A DNA stretch of 64,000 bases from Shewanella piezotolerans WP3 (GCF_000014885.1 NC_011566.1:868001-932000), one strand, 5' to 3'; counted from the stretch's first letter, positions 35,646 through 45,029 are shown. Made by a program: numbers and translations. Notes: generated by a model from the letters alone, not told the origin.

Positions 35646-38561
35646 TTAACCTTCCAATTTCGCCAATTCAGCTTTTTGCTCAGTAAGCTTTTCAATATCA
35701 CGTTGATATTCAGCTTGCTTGGCACGCTCTTTCTCAATCACGGCTGCTGGCGCTTTGGCCACAAAACCTTGGTTAGAAAGCTTACCTTCAATACGCTTAA
35801 ACTCAGCAGCGGCTTTTTCAAGTAGCTTGTCGATACGGGCTACTTCTTTAGCGACATCGATAAGACCCGCCATTGGTATGAGTAGCTCCATGTCACCCAC
35901 AAGCTGTGTGGTCGACATTGGCGCTGTTTCACCGTCCGCTAGAATCGTCATAGACTCAAGTTTAGCCAGTGTCTTGAAGAAGGTCTGGTTCGCTGCAAGA
36001 CGGGCTTTGTCTTGCTTGCTCACACCACGAAGTAGTGCATTTAGTGGTTTAGATGGCGCAATGTTAAGTTCGGCGCGAATGTTACGTACCGCAGTAATCA
36101 CCTGCTTAACCCACTCAAGATCTTCCATCGCTTGAGTGTCAACTTTATCAGCTTGGTACTCAGGGAATGCGGCAAGCATTAAGGTGTCACCTTCAACACC
36201 GGCCAGCGGCTTAACGCGTTGCCAGATAGTTTCAGTTAGGTAAGGCATCATTGGGTGCATTAGGCGCTGCATCTGCTCAAGCACGTTCACCAATGTATGG
36301 CGTGTACCACGTAGCTGGGCGTCAGTACCGTTTTGCATCACAGGCTTGGTGAGTTCTAGGTACCAATCACAGAACTGGTTCCAAGTGAACTCGTAGATAG
36401 TGTTCGCTGCAAGATCGAAACGGTAGTTTGCCATATGCTCGTCATAGGTTTTAACCGTTTCGTTAAACAGACCTATGATCCAGCGATCAGCAATCGACAG
36501 TTCCATTTCTCCCGGCTTGCCATCAACAAGAATTTGGCCACAATCTAATGCTTCGCCAACAGCATCATCAGCAGCGTCTTCTGTTTGCACTTCAGTGTTC
36601 ATCAACACGTAGCGAGATGCGTTCCAGATTTTATTACAGAAGCTGCGGTAACCATCAAGACGTTTCATGTCCCAGTTGATATCGCGGCCAGTAGACGCCA
36701 TAGACGCTAGGGTAAAGCGTAGTGCATCAGTACCGTGTGCTTCAATGCCATCAGAGAACTCTTTACGGGTACTCTTTTCAATTTTGGCTGCCATCTTAGG
36801 CTGCATCATGTTGCCGGTACGTTTTTCCACTAATGCTTCAAGATCGATACCGTCAATCATATCTAATGGGTCAAGTACGTTACCTTTAGATTTCGACATC
36901 TTATTGCCGACTTCATCACGGATAAGCCCGGTCACGTACACGGTTTTAAATGGCACCTGCGGCTTACCGTTTTCATCTTTGATGAAATGCATGGTCATCA
37001 TGATCATGCGGGCAACCCAGAAGAAGATGATGTCAAAGCCAGTGACTAGCACGTCAGTTGGGTGGAACGCTTTAAGCTCAGCGGTGTCTTTTGGCCAGCC
37101 AAGTGTAGAGAAGGTCCATAACGCAGAGCTAAACCAAGTATCGAGTACATCGTTGTCTTGGCGTAGTACTACTGAATCTGCAAGTTTGTGCTTTGCACGA
37201 ACTTCCGCTTCATCACGGCCAACATAAACTTTACCGGCTTCGTCATACCAAGCTGGAATGCGGTGTCCCCACCAAAGCTGGCGCGAGATACACCAGTCTT
37301 GAATGTCACGCATCCAAGAGTTGTACATGTTCTCATATTGCTGTGGCACAAACTTAATGTCGCCGTTATCAACCGCTTCCATCGCGGTTTTCGCCATAGG
37401 AGCAACCGATACATACCATTGGTCGGTAAGTAGTGGCTCAATAACCACACCAGAGCGATCGCCGTAAGGGACTTTCAATCCATGTGGATCAATTTTGCCT
37501 AACAGACCTAAAGTCTCAAGCTCGGCAACAACCGCTTTACGCGCTTCAAAACGATCAAGGCCAGCGTAACGCTCAGGTAGCGCAGCGTCTAATTCATTAT
37601 TGGCCGTGCCATCGGTGTTAACGACTTCAGCAGATGAGCGGATAGCCGCGTCAAAAGTCAAAATGTTGTACATAGGCAGTTCGTGGCGCTTACCGACTTC
37701 GTAATCGTTAAAGTCGTGTGCAGGGGTGATTTTCACACAACCAGTACCAAACTCCATGTCGACGTAATCGTCAGCAACAATCGGGATAAGACGGTTTACA
37801 ATCGGTAGGTGGATGAACTTACCAATCAGTGAAGCGTAACGCTCATCTTCTGGATGCACGGCAACCGCACTATCACCTAACATGGTTTCAGGACGGGTGG
37901 TGGCGATCTCTAAGTAATCTTTACCATCGCTGGTCAAGGCGCCTTCTGCAAGCGGGTAGCGGAAATGCCACATGCTGCCTTGTTTTTCTTTGTTTTCAAC
38001 TTCTAAATCTGAAATTGCAGTGTGCAGCTTAGGATCCCAGTTAACTAGGCGCTTACCACGGTAGATAAGGTCGTCTTCATACAGGCGAACAAATACTTCT
38101 TGTACCGCTTCAGACATGCCTTCGTCCATGGTGAAGCGCTCACGATCCCAATCAACTGACGCGCCAAGACGACGTAGTTGTTTAGTGATGGTGCCACCAG
38201 ACTCGTTCTTCCAGTCCCAGATACGGTCGATGAAGTTTTCACGGCCTAAGTCGTGACGGTTTAAACCTTCTTCAGCTGCGACTTTACGTTCAACCAACAT
38301 CTGTGTGGCAATACCTGCGTGGTCAGTACCGACCTGCCAAAGGGTGTTTTTACCCTTCATGCGCTGGTAACGGGTCAAGGTATCCATAATGGTATCTTGG
38401 AAAGCGTGGCCCATATGCAAGCTACCCGTCACGTTTGGTGGTGGGATCATGATGCAATAGTTGCCTTGAGACTCGTCGCCGTGTGGCTTGAAGTAACCTT
38501 TCTCTTCCCAGTTTTGGTAAAGAGACTGTTCGATAGACTGCGGGTTATATGTTTTTTCCAT
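35646..38561 (-). CDS. valS: Valyl-tRNA synthetase
   Basis: 971 residues, class Ia aminoacyl-tRNA synthetase. HIGH motif in PPPNVTGSLHMGHAFQ (about 40-55), editing domain in the middle (LEIATTRPETMLGD; TPAHDFNDYEVG), KMSKS in EVGNKMSKSKGN (about 553), anticodon-binding domain, and a C-terminal coiled coil (AAAEFKRIEGKL, KQAEYQRDIEKL) typical of ValRS. Charges tRNA-Val with editing of threonine. Follows holC by 26 bases on the same strand. Confidence 0.97.
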   Translation of the reverse strand: MEKTYNPQSIEQSLYQNWEEKGYFKPHGDESQGNYCIMIPPPNVTGSLHMGHAFQDTIMDTLTRYQRMKGKNTLWQVGTDHAGIATQMLVERKVAAEEGLNRHDLGRENFIDRIWDWKNESGGTITKQLRRLGASVDWDRERFTMDEGMSEAVQEVFVRLYEDDLIYRGKRLVNWDPKLHTAISDLEVENKEKQGSMWHFRYPLAEGALTSDGKDYLEIATTRPETMLGDSAVAVHPEDERYASLIGKFIHLPIVNRLIPIVADDYVDMEFGTGCVKITPAHDFNDYEVGKRHELPMYNILTFDAAIRSSAEVVNTDGTANNELDAALPERYAGLDRFEARKAVVAELETLGLLGKIDPHGLKVPYGDRSGVVIEPLLTDQWYVSVAPMAKTAMEAVDNGDIKFVPQQYENMYNSWMRDIQDWCISRQLWWGHRIPAWYDEAGKVYVGRDEAEVRAKHKLADSVVLRQDNDVLDTWFSSALWTFSTLGWPKDTAELKAFHPTDVLVTGFDIIFFWVARMIMMTMHFIKDENGKPQVPFKTVYVTGLIRDEVGNKMSKSKGNVLDPLDMIDGIDLEALVEKRTGNMMQPKMAAKIEKSTRKEFSDGIEAHGTDALRFTLASMASTGRDINWDMKRLDGYRSFCNKIWNASRYVLMNTEVQTEDAADDAVGEALDCGQILVDGKPGEMELSIADRWIIGLFNETVKTYDEHMANYRFDLAANTIYEFTWNQFCDWYLELTKPVMQNGTDAQLRGTRHTLVNVLEQMQRLMHPMMPYLTETIWQRVKPLAGVEGDTLMLAAFPEYQADKVDTQAMEDLEWVKQVITAVRNIRAELNIAPSKPLNALLRGVSKQDKARLAANQTFFKTLAKLESMTILADGETAPMSTTQLVGDMELLIPMAGLIDVAKEVARIDKLLEKAAAEFKRIEGKLSNQGFVAKAPAAVIEKERAKQAEYQRDIEKLTEQKAELAKLEG

Positions 38562-38587
38562 GGGAGCGTGCTTATCTCAAACTAAAA

Positions 38588-39061
38588 TTAATTGGTTGTA
38601 TTGCTCAAGTCTTGGGTCGTTAACGCTATCCCAAGAGTGCGATATTGCCGGTAGCGATCGCGTGCGATCGCTTTATGGCTGTCGTCGTTGGCAACGAAGT
38701 CGATAATCTGCACAAAGTTTACCGCAAATTGCGGCACTTGGTCTGCAAGATTAATCAGAACATGACGATTTTTGTTGGCCCCAAGCCGATCAAAGCCTAT
38801 TTCAACTGGGGCGCCGCCTGTCGGGCCTTCACCTTTAAGGTTATGGGGCACGAAAGATTGCGGTGCTAACTGCCATAACAGTTCATCGATGGCATAAGCT
38901 TGTTCTTTGTCAGTGCAATGAATATAGACCCATTGCTGATTAATAAACGCCTGTCGAGCCAATTCACAGGCAAAATCGTATACCTGCTGCAACGCCAATA
39001 ATGGCTCATGGCGCTGGGTACTTTTGCCGTTAGGCATCAGGTAAAACAGAGTCTGCGACAT
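38588..39061 (-). CDS. holC: DNA polymerase III subunit chi
   Basis: 157 residues matching HolC: FYLMPN at the start, HCTDKEQAYAIDELLWQL, FVPHNLKGEGP, ADQVPQFAVNFVQIIDFVAND. Chi links the clamp loader to single-strand-binding protein. Conserved neighbour of valS. In many relatives pepA precedes holC; here it does not, and an unrelated hypothetical gene is next. Confidence 0.93.
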   Translation of the reverse strand: MSQTLFYLMPNGKSTQRHEPLLALQQVYDFACELARQAFINQQWVYIHCTDKEQAYAIDELLWQLAPQSFVPHNLKGEGPTGGAPVEIGFDRLGANKNRHVLINLADQVPQFAVNFVQIIDFVANDDSHKAIARDRYRQYRTLGIALTTQDLSNTTN

Positions 39062-39330
39062 CGTTTATTCTTTGGGCCTATCTTTGGGCCTAAGTGTACT
39101 TGGCTTTTGGACTGACGAAAGAGGAGATTTTACACTAAAAGTCGCTTAGAGATCAGCCCCTTTTTCTAGAGGCCAATGAGTTTCTGGATATGATGAGCAA
39201 TAATTCCAAAGCTAAGTGGTACAATGTCGATAGAAAGCCATTTTGAACTTTTGTAGCTTTTTGTTTTTAAATTGTTTTATTGGAATTTAGCTTCCGTGTG
39301 AATAGGAGTGGGCAAGACTATTAGTCTTTT

Positions 39331-39999
39331 TTAAATATTGAGTTTTTCTTTTTTTGATTTAAATACTTTGGAAGTCACTCGCGCTTTCTTCCTTTTCTCA
39401 TTAGAAAGTGTAGGTAAATTAAACCTTCTACGTTCGTTATTGACTAGCACTTCAGGCATGTTTTTCTCACAATAATGAGCGAATTGCTCTAAATAAATGC
39501 GAGAATATGCACCGTTTTCAATAGTTAAAGGTTCATCTAAATCAAGTCTTTTATGCTTTACCCAAGCTTCTAGGGAGTACCATGTGGATAGATACATAGG
39601 GCCCCAAATATTCATAAAGTGATTTCTTGAGATCAAGTTATGAAGAGCCATATAACCTATGCGCTGGAGTTTAACACTTACCTCTTGTGCTGCGGCTAAT
39701 TCTTCTTTATTCCAGCTGCAGTCGTAATGTTTAATATGTTCACCAGGACAGTTGCAAAATGAACGAGTTTTGTGAGCATCAGTTAGAATTCGAATAGCAG
39801 GCTTCAAGAGATCCATCTCTGTCATAGCCCACCTTAGAATATCAGCGTCTCGAGATAGCGAAGACTCCTTAATATTACTCGAGCCTTGCTTCAGTCCGTA
39901 TAGAAGTAATCCAGTTAAAATAACCATCAGAATATTGGTTAAACCTGAAACCCCGTTCCAGTCAAATGTAGTTAGCTGTACTTTAAATTCGTCGAACAT
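39331..39999 (-). CDS. Hypothetical membrane-anchored protein (DUF4760-like)
   Basis: 222 residues with one TM helix near the N-terminus (LTNILMVILTGLLLYGL) and a cytoplasmic helical domain. A cluster CNCPGEHIKHYDC may bind metal. The C-terminal tail is basic (KKARVTSKVFKSKKEK). AT-richer than neighbours and next to a repeat array, so possibly acquired. The DUF4760-like naming is from general pattern and uncertain. Confidence 0.55.
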   Translation of the reverse strand: MFDEFKVQLTTFDWNGVSGLTNILMVILTGLLLYGLKQGSSNIKESSLSRDADILRWAMTEMDLLKPAIRILTDAHKTRSFCNCPGEHIKHYDCSWNKEELAAAQEVSVKLQRIGYMALHNLISRNHFMNIWGPMYLSTWYSLEAWVKHKRLDLDEPLTIENGAYSRIYLEQFAHYCEKNMPEVLVNNERRRFNLPTLSNEKRKKARVTSKVFKSKKEKLNI

Positions 40000-40204
40000 A
40001 AGTCTTTGCTGTGGATAAAAAAATTAAAGTAACATAGGTGACTGATTATGCAAATTGTAACTTGTAGGTATTTGTATCAGAAGTTAAGAAATCAAGGTCA
40101 TAATTGCTTTTTTTTTGGGGGGGCTATGTTAGATATTGTTGCAATCTATCACTGATGTGGAATTACCAGACATTATCCGGTTTTATGCTAGTTATAGGAA
40201 GAAA

Positions 40205-40232
40205 AAAGGCATCAAAAAAGTATTGCCTTTCA
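40205..40232 (-). terminator. Possible terminator at the end of the 6S-linked array
   Basis: On the minus strand AAAGGCAATACTTTTTTGATGCCTTTTTTC forms an AGGCA(A)T/ATGCCT stem followed by Ts. It is less perfect than the others in the array. Confidence 0.5.
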
Positions 40233-40327
40233 GGTGAAATAGAATTGCTCCCCGCATTTTCTTATAAAGAGTCCGACTACGTCGGTATTCTGGGGGGCAG
40301 GGCAGAAATTGCAGGCATAAAAAAAGG

Positions 40328-40354
40328 GCTATCAGGTAGGATAGCCCTTTTTTA
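40328..40354. terminator. Terminator in array unit 1
   Basis: AAAAAGGGCTATC-AGGTAG-GATAGCCCTTTTTT; symmetric and able to work both ways. Confidence 0.85.
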
Positions 40355-40451
40355 TTGATTGAATTGCTCCCCGCATTTTATTTATAAAAGAGTCCGACTA
40401 CGTCGGTATTCTGGGGGGGGGAAATTGGGAATACAGTAAATTTTAGGTACA

Positions 40452-40478
40452 AAAAAACCATCATAAGTTGATGGTTAT
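40452..40478 (-). terminator. Terminator in array unit 2
   Basis: On the minus strand AACCATCA-ACTTA-TGATGGTT followed by TTTTT. Confidence 0.85.
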
Positions 40479-40576
40479 TTTGTTTGTTTGAATTGCTCCC
40501 CGCACTCTATTGATAAAGAGTCCGACTACGTTGGTATTCTGGGGGGGGAAATTGGGAATACAGTAAATTTTAGGTA

Positions 40577-40608
40577 CAAAAAAACCATCATAAGTTGATG
40601 GTTATTTT
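40577..40608 (-). terminator. Terminator in array unit 3, directly after 6S RNA
   Basis: Same AACCATCA/TGATGGTT-T stem as in unit 2; on the minus strand it comes about 10 bases after the 6S 3' end, so it is the likely 6S terminator. Confidence 0.85.
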
Positions 40609-40616
40609 GTTTATTT

Positions 40617-40806
40617 GAATTGCTCCCCAGAATACCGACCGCTGGCGTAGCCCTTGAACCGTAGGTTCAAGGCGGGTAAACGAATACCTCCTAAGGCTTC
40701 TCGATACGAGCCGAGCTTGCACAATGTCAGTAAAACGTTCACCCTGGGTTTGTAAATATCGGCACAGGGACATTGCCAGCTAGCGCGTATCCCAGGGAGC
40801 AAAACT
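40617..40806 (-). ncRNA. ssrS: 6S RNA
   Basis: Minus-strand RNA of about 185 nt directly downstream of zapA, the conserved location of ssrS. Recognised segments read GCTCCCTGGGATAC (5' arm), GCCGATATTT, CGAGAAGCCTTA, CCTTGAACC...GGTTCAAGG (apical stem) and GGTATTCTGGGGAGC (3' arm), matching E. coli 6S in order. The terminal stem GCTCCC/GGGGAGC closes. 6S RNA mimics an open promoter and binds sigma-70 RNA polymerase in stationary phase. The fau (ygfA) gene usually found next is absent; the repeat array is in its place. Confidence 0.93.
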
Positions 40807-40911
40807 TGCATTCGTAAGCAGGTCAATTGACCTTTAAATGGCTTACGACAATAATTCTTTCATCGCTAAATTTGCTGTCGCAAAAATTTAGTGAAGCTGA
40901 TTATAACCTTT

Positions 40912-41220
40912 TTAATCGCTTTTCGTAGAGCGTTCAACTAACGCATCTTCTAAAGTTGACTGCAGCAAACCGATTTTTTCATCCATCTGCTTGTTATAAT
41001 CTTGATTCTTCTGCTGTTCTTCTAACAGCTCATAACCAGTATTTAATGCTGCCATAATCGCAATTTCTTCACGGCTGATATTGTTAGTGCGCGCTTTAAG
41101 CGACATTAACTGCTTTTCAAGATTATGTGCGACGTGCCTAAGTGCTGTCTCTTGTCCATCCGGACAAGCGATAGAGTAGGTGCGCCCCATAAGGGTAATT
41201 TCAATCGCCTTGTTACCCAT
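40912..41220 (-). CDS. zapA: Cell division protein ZapA
   Basis: 102 residues: ITLMGRTYSIACPDGQETALRHVAHNLEKQL (N-terminal beta-alpha domain) and a C-terminal coiled coil (AALNTGYELLEEQQKNQDYNKQMDEK). It bundles FtsZ at the division ring. Upstream of 6S RNA on the same strand as in other gammaproteobacteria. Confidence 0.95.
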   Translation of the reverse strand: MGNKAIEITLMGRTYSIACPDGQETALRHVAHNLEKQLMSLKARTNNISREEIAIMAALNTGYELLEEQQKNQDYNKQMDEKIGLLQSTLEDALVERSTKSD

Positions 41221-41578
41221 TCCTAAAGGAATCCTTAAACCGTGTACTTGAGCGGACTATATCGGTCTAAAAAGCAAAGTGCAACACGATATCCAACTAA
41301 ACAGGAATAGTTTAGATTAATTGTTGTTTAGATAGCCATTAGCGTACAAACATGAAGCGCTTTGGGCGCTAGTGCTAGTTGAGCTGTTACTTAAGTTACC
41401 GCTAGAAATCACCATTTATCACCAGTTAGTTGCAATTGTATATGCAGCAACAGATCTTGATTGCTGTTTTTGTGGCTAAATCGACAAACTTTTGCTGACT
41501 TTATGGTGGCAACTCTTGGTCGTAACAGTCACTTCTGCTAGCATGAGACCAGTAAATCTTGTCACTGGAAACGACTTT

Positions 41579-42154
41579 ATGGCGACTCTACCAACGCTGC
41601 GTATGGATAACCTACTTGCGGCACTTAATGAAGCTGAAATTGGTCAGCACCCTGTTGAAGTTCACGGCGCATTAGTGGGCTTAATTTGTGGTGGTGTAGA
41701 ACAATCCTCTAAAGGTTGGACTCTGCCGCTATTAGAGCTGATGAATGATGGTCAAGCACTGCCGCCAAAACTGCAAACTATGGTTGAAGAGCTTTATCAA
41801 GATGCAGTGACTCGTCTATCCGACACTGACTTTGGTTTTAGCCCTATGCTTCCTGAAGAGGAAGAAACTTTGGCAAAGCGTGTGGAAGCGCTATCGCTAT
41901 GGGTACAGAGCTTCCTTACTGGCATCGCCATTATTCAACCTAAATTGAATAAAGCCTCAAAAGATGTTCGTGAAGTGATTCAAGACCTATCGGAAATCGC
42001 ACAAGTTGAATTTGACGTTGCAGAAGACGAAGAGTCAGAAGCCGCACTTATCGAATTAATGGAGTTTACCCGCATGGCCGCATTGCTCTGCTACTCCGAA
42101 TTTGGGCCAGCGATAGAAGACGACAAACCAATTGATCTTGGTGTTTTGCACTAA
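41579..42154 (+). CDS. ygfB: YgfB/YecA (UPF0149) family protein
   Basis: 191 residues from ATG 41579 (MATLPTLRMDNLLAAL); GGAA lies upstream. The longer frame from 41492 has no ribosome-binding site and does not look like protein. Family pattern: HPVEVHGALVGLICGG, EEETLAKRVEALSLWVQSFLTGI, LIELMEFTRMAALLCYSEF. Function unclear; in Pseudomonas a YgfB protein affects beta-lactamase expression. Divergent to zapA; followed by ubiH, as in E. coli. Confidence 0.92.
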   Translation: MATLPTLRMDNLLAALNEAEIGQHPVEVHGALVGLICGGVEQSSKGWTLPLLELMNDGQALPPKLQTMVEELYQDAVTRLSDTDFGFSPMLPEEEETLAKRVEALSLWVQSFLTGIAIIQPKLNKASKDVREVIQDLSEIAQVEFDVAEDEESEAALIELMEFTRMAALLCYSEFGPAIEDDKPIDLGVLH

Positions 42155-42167
42155 ACGTTCGTCATTC

Positions 42168-42200
42168 AAACCGCCATCGCATTTATGCCATGGCGGTTTT
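42168..42200 (+). terminator. Terminator between ygfB and ubiH
   Basis: AAACCGCCAT-N12-ATGGCGGTTTT, 14 bases past the ygfB stop. Confidence 0.8.
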
Positions 42201-42243
42201 GCTTTCTAGCTAGCATTAAATCAGTTATCGGGTTAAATATTCC

Positions 42244-43476
42244 ATGACTAACACCACTACAGTCGAACAGGTCGATATCGCTATTGTCGGCGGTGCAATG
42301 GCTGGCGCTACTCTAGCGCTTGGCTTGACACATATTGCCAAGCAAGCGGGGCGGCCACTGAAAATTGCCTTGATCGAAGCACATCGCCCTAATGATGAGC
42401 ACCCTGGTTTCGACGCCCGCTCAATTGCGATTTCTCACGGCTCTATTTTTCAGTTAAAAAAATTGCAAATATGGCCACATATTGCCGCGCTTGCCAGCGA
42501 AATCAACCATATCCATATCTCTGAACGTGGCAATTTTGGCATGACGGAGCTTAGCAGTGACGACTTCCAGCTGCCTTATTTAGGTCAGGTGGTTGAGCTA
42601 GAAGCGGTCGGTCAACAGCTGTTTAACCAGCTTGAACAAAGCGATATTCAATTACATTGCCCTGCGAGCTTGAGTGAAGTAGAGGCGCAAGACGATCAAC
42701 AACTACTTACCTTAAGTTGCGGCCAGAAAATTGCCGCTAAGCTGCTGGTGGCCGCAGACGGACTTAACTCCAAAGTACGTCATGCTTTTAACCAGCCACT
42801 TGAACAGGTCGATTTTCAGCAAAGCGCTATCATTACTAATATCCATACTGAGCAGCCACACCAAGGCTGGGCTTATGAGCGTTTTACTCAAAGTGGGCCA
42901 TTAGCATTGCTGCCGATGGCAGACAGAAATGGCGAGCATAGATTGTCGATGGTGTGGGCGCTATCGCCTAATGAAGCCGAGCAGATGCTAGCAGCGCCTA
43001 AAGCTGAGTTTATCGAAAAGTTGCAGGCAACTTTTGGTTACCGAGCAGGGCGCTTCGTCGATATTGGCGAGCGCGTTAGTTACCCCTTGATGCTGTCTTA
43101 TATGCAGCGGCCTATCTACCATCGCACCGTATTTTTAGGCAATGCTGCGCAAACACTGCACCCAATTGCGGGGCAGGGCTTTAACTTAGGCCTACGCGAT
43201 GTGGTGAGTTTGTTGCAAGTGATAGAGCAAGCGCTTACTAATGTCGATGGCTGCGAGCTTGATGTGGGGATCAATCATATTACCCATGACTACTTAGCTC
43301 GTCGTAACGCCGACAGAGACAGCACTATGAATAGTATTGAGTTCTTAGTTCGTGGTTTCTCTAATGATCACTGGCCGTTAGTGTTAGGTCGTAATATCGG
43401 TTTGCGTTTACTGTCATGGTTTCCGCCACTTAAAGCGCCAGTTGCCCGTAAAGCCATGGGCTGGACGACTAGCTGA
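42244..43476 (+). CDS. ubiH: 2-octaprenyl-6-methoxyphenyl hydroxylase UbiH
   Basis: 410 residues of the UbiH/UbiF/VisC flavoprotein family: N-terminal VDIAIVGGAMAGATLALGL (FAD dinucleotide fold), middle DGLNSKVRHAF, and C-terminal FLGNAAQTLHPIAGQGFNLGLRDV (FAD ribityl binding). Acts in aerobic ubiquinone ring hydroxylation. First of a pair with the next gene, 65 bases apart. UbiH versus paralogues rests on order and neighbour ygfB. Confidence 0.9.
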   Translation: MTNTTTVEQVDIAIVGGAMAGATLALGLTHIAKQAGRPLKIALIEAHRPNDEHPGFDARSIAISHGSIFQLKKLQIWPHIAALASEINHIHISERGNFGMTELSSDDFQLPYLGQVVELEAVGQQLFNQLEQSDIQLHCPASLSEVEAQDDQQLLTLSCGQKIAAKLLVAADGLNSKVRHAFNQPLEQVDFQQSAIITNIHTEQPHQGWAYERFTQSGPLALLPMADRNGEHRLSMVWALSPNEAEQMLAAPKAEFIEKLQATFGYRAGRFVDIGERVSYPLMLSYMQRPIYHRTVFLGNAAQTLHPIAGQGFNLGLRDVVSLLQVIEQALTNVDGCELDVGINHITHDYLARRNADRDSTMNSIEFLVRGFSNDHWPLVLGRNIGLRLLSWFPPLKAPVARKAMGWTTS

Positions 43477-43541
43477 ACCACTTGGCTGAGAGAGTCAGCT
43501 TTGTTGATATTTTAAATTGCTATAAAGAGTAAGGGTAAAAG

Positions 43542-44756
43542 ATGTTAAGCACAAAAACTTATGATGTCGCCATTGTTGGCGGCGGTATGGTTGGTTTAGC
43601 GACGGCCATAGGCTTGGCAATGAAAGGCGTGAGTGTGGTTGTTATCGACGCAGGTCAAACTCACGCCGTATCTGGTGCACCTAAACTCAGAGTCAGTGCG
43701 ATTAACAAAGCCAGCCAACATTTACTGACTAATATAGGCGCATGGCCGTACTTGGCGGCAAGTCGTATTAGCCCCTACCAAAAGATGCAAGTTTGGGACA
43801 AAGACAGTTTAGGTAAAATCGATTTCGATGCCCAATCGCTGGGTGAAACTCACCTTGGGGCGATTATCGAGAACGATGCCATCGCCTTTGCACTCGCCGA
43901 ACGCGCGGCAGAGTTCGATGAGCTGACCTATATTGAAAACCAACGACTAGAGCGTATTGCCTTTGGCGAGCGTGAAGCTTGGTTAACCTTAGACAATGGC
44001 GACAGCCTTAGCGCCGCATTGGTGGTTGCTGCCGATGGCGCTAATTCGTGGGTGCGCGAGCAGTGTAAGATCCCAATGACCTTCTGGGACTATAACCATC
44101 ACGCTGTGGTCGCAACCATTCGCACCGAGCTGCCCCATGGTGACACCGCAAGGCAAGTATTCGACAGTGAAGGGCCGCTGGCTTTCCTACCTTTATATGA
44201 AAAAGATCTCAGCTCTATTGTCTGGTCAGTATCGCCAGACAAAGCTAAAGAGCTACAAGCATTAGATGCTGTGCAGTTTGAGCGGGCATTGACCGCTGCC
44301 TTCGACGGTCGTTTAGGTATGTGCTCGCTAGAAAGCGCCCGCCAAGCGTTTCCGCTACGTATGCGCTATGCACGCCACTTCGCTCGTCACCGTTTGGTAC
44401 TGGCTGGGGATGCGGCGCACACCATTCATCCATTAGCTGGACAAGGGGTTAACTTAGGTTTCCTCGATGCTGCCAGCATAGTGCAAACCGTGAGTGAGCT
44501 TAAAGAGCAGGGCAAAGATATCGGCGATTATCGTCATCTACGTAATCTAGAGCGCTGGCGTAAAGCCGAAGCACTAGAGATGATAAGTGCAATGGAGGGC
44601 TTTAAGAGGCTATTTGAAGGCAGTAATCCACTCAAAAAAGCCATTCGCGATATTGGTTTAAATCTGGTCGACAATTTTGCGCCATTGAAAACACTGTTTA
44701 TTCAACAGGCTCTCGGCAACAAGAAAAGTCTACCTGAACTGTGTAAAAGTGAATAA
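43542..44756 (+). CDS. ubiI: Ubiquinone-type FAD hydroxylase UbiI/VisC
   Basis: 404 residues: YDVAIVGGGMVGLATAIGLAM (FAD fold), ADGANSWVREQ, and LAGDAAHTIHPLAGQGVNLGFLDA. UbiI hydroxylates C5 of the quinone ring. In E. coli visC/ubiI is just after ubiH and near gcvT, the same order as here. Preceded by GGTAAA-type spacing and an ATG at 43542. Confidence 0.9.
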   Translation: MLSTKTYDVAIVGGGMVGLATAIGLAMKGVSVVVIDAGQTHAVSGAPKLRVSAINKASQHLLTNIGAWPYLAASRISPYQKMQVWDKDSLGKIDFDAQSLGETHLGAIIENDAIAFALAERAAEFDELTYIENQRLERIAFGEREAWLTLDNGDSLSAALVVAADGANSWVREQCKIPMTFWDYNHHAVVATIRTELPHGDTARQVFDSEGPLAFLPLYEKDLSSIVWSVSPDKAKELQALDAVQFERALTAAFDGRLGMCSLESARQAFPLRMRYARHFARHRLVLAGDAAHTIHPLAGQGVNLGFLDAASIVQTVSELKEQGKDIGDYRHLRNLERWRKAEALEMISAMEGFKRLFEGSNPLKKAIRDIGLNLVDNFAPLKTLFIQQALGNKKSLPELCKSE

Positions 44757-44876
44757 GATTAACATTTAGCTGTTTTAGCTAAAGGTGAATAACTCTTTAA
44801 TTTCATAGGCTTGTTATTTTATCCAAGCAAAGCAGCGTTTTAGTGTAAATAAATTACATGTGTAACATGAGAAAAA

Positions 44877-44941
44877 CTAATGACGAAACTGTTCGGATTA
44901 GAAAATTCTTTTGTATACAAAGGCAATACTCAAGGTATAAT
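44877..44941 (+). promoter_or_regulatory. gcvT promoter region with possible GcvA half-sites
   Basis: A TATAAT (44936) with TTGTAT (44911) upstream at 18-19-base spacing is a plausible sigma-70 promoter for gcvT. CTAAT at 44877 and ATTAG at 44897 are inverted copies of the known GcvA core CTAAT, about two helical turns apart. Consistent with GcvA-type control but the motif is short. Confidence 0.45.
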
Positions 44942-45029
44942 TTCGCCGCATTTTAATACGACCAAATTGATCTGGTGACTAGCACCCTACACCAGTTGCA
45001 GACTTGAATACCCCAAAGAAGGGATAAAA

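Larger units (their letters stand above)
40242..40625. repeat. Tandem ~127-bp repeat array next to 6S RNA, three units plus a partial
   Basis: Units begin with GAATTGCTCCCC at 40242, 40361, 40490 and 40617 (steps of 119, 129 and 127 bases). Each full unit has a hairpin CCGAC-TAC-GTCGG (third unit CCGAC/GTTGG) between a left CTCCCC arm and a right TATTCTGGGGGG arm, then a spacer and an intrinsic terminator. The arms copy the terminal sequence of the adjacent 6S RNA (GGTATTCTGGGGAGCAATTC). Unit 1 has a diverged second half. Could encode tandem small RNAs or be duplicated 6S flank. Confidence 0.85.

Noticed and set aside
40104..40358. Plus-strand 84-codon open frame
   Set aside because: Runs into the 6S-linked array and has no ribosome-binding site.
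40242..40625. CRISPR array or integron attC sites
   Set aside because: Units are about 127 bp with only long similar segments and no short repeat/unique spacer pattern; no integrase or cas gene; similarity to 6S ends gives a better explanation.
41492..41578. 29-residue N-terminal extension of YgfB
   Set aside because: ATG 41579 has GGAA upstream and matches the family start.
44757..45029. Glycine riboswitch before gcvT
   Set aside because: Known from Vibrio gcvT leaders, but the conserved GGAGAG and CACCG-type core elements were not seen; a normal promoter plus CTAAT sites explain the region better.
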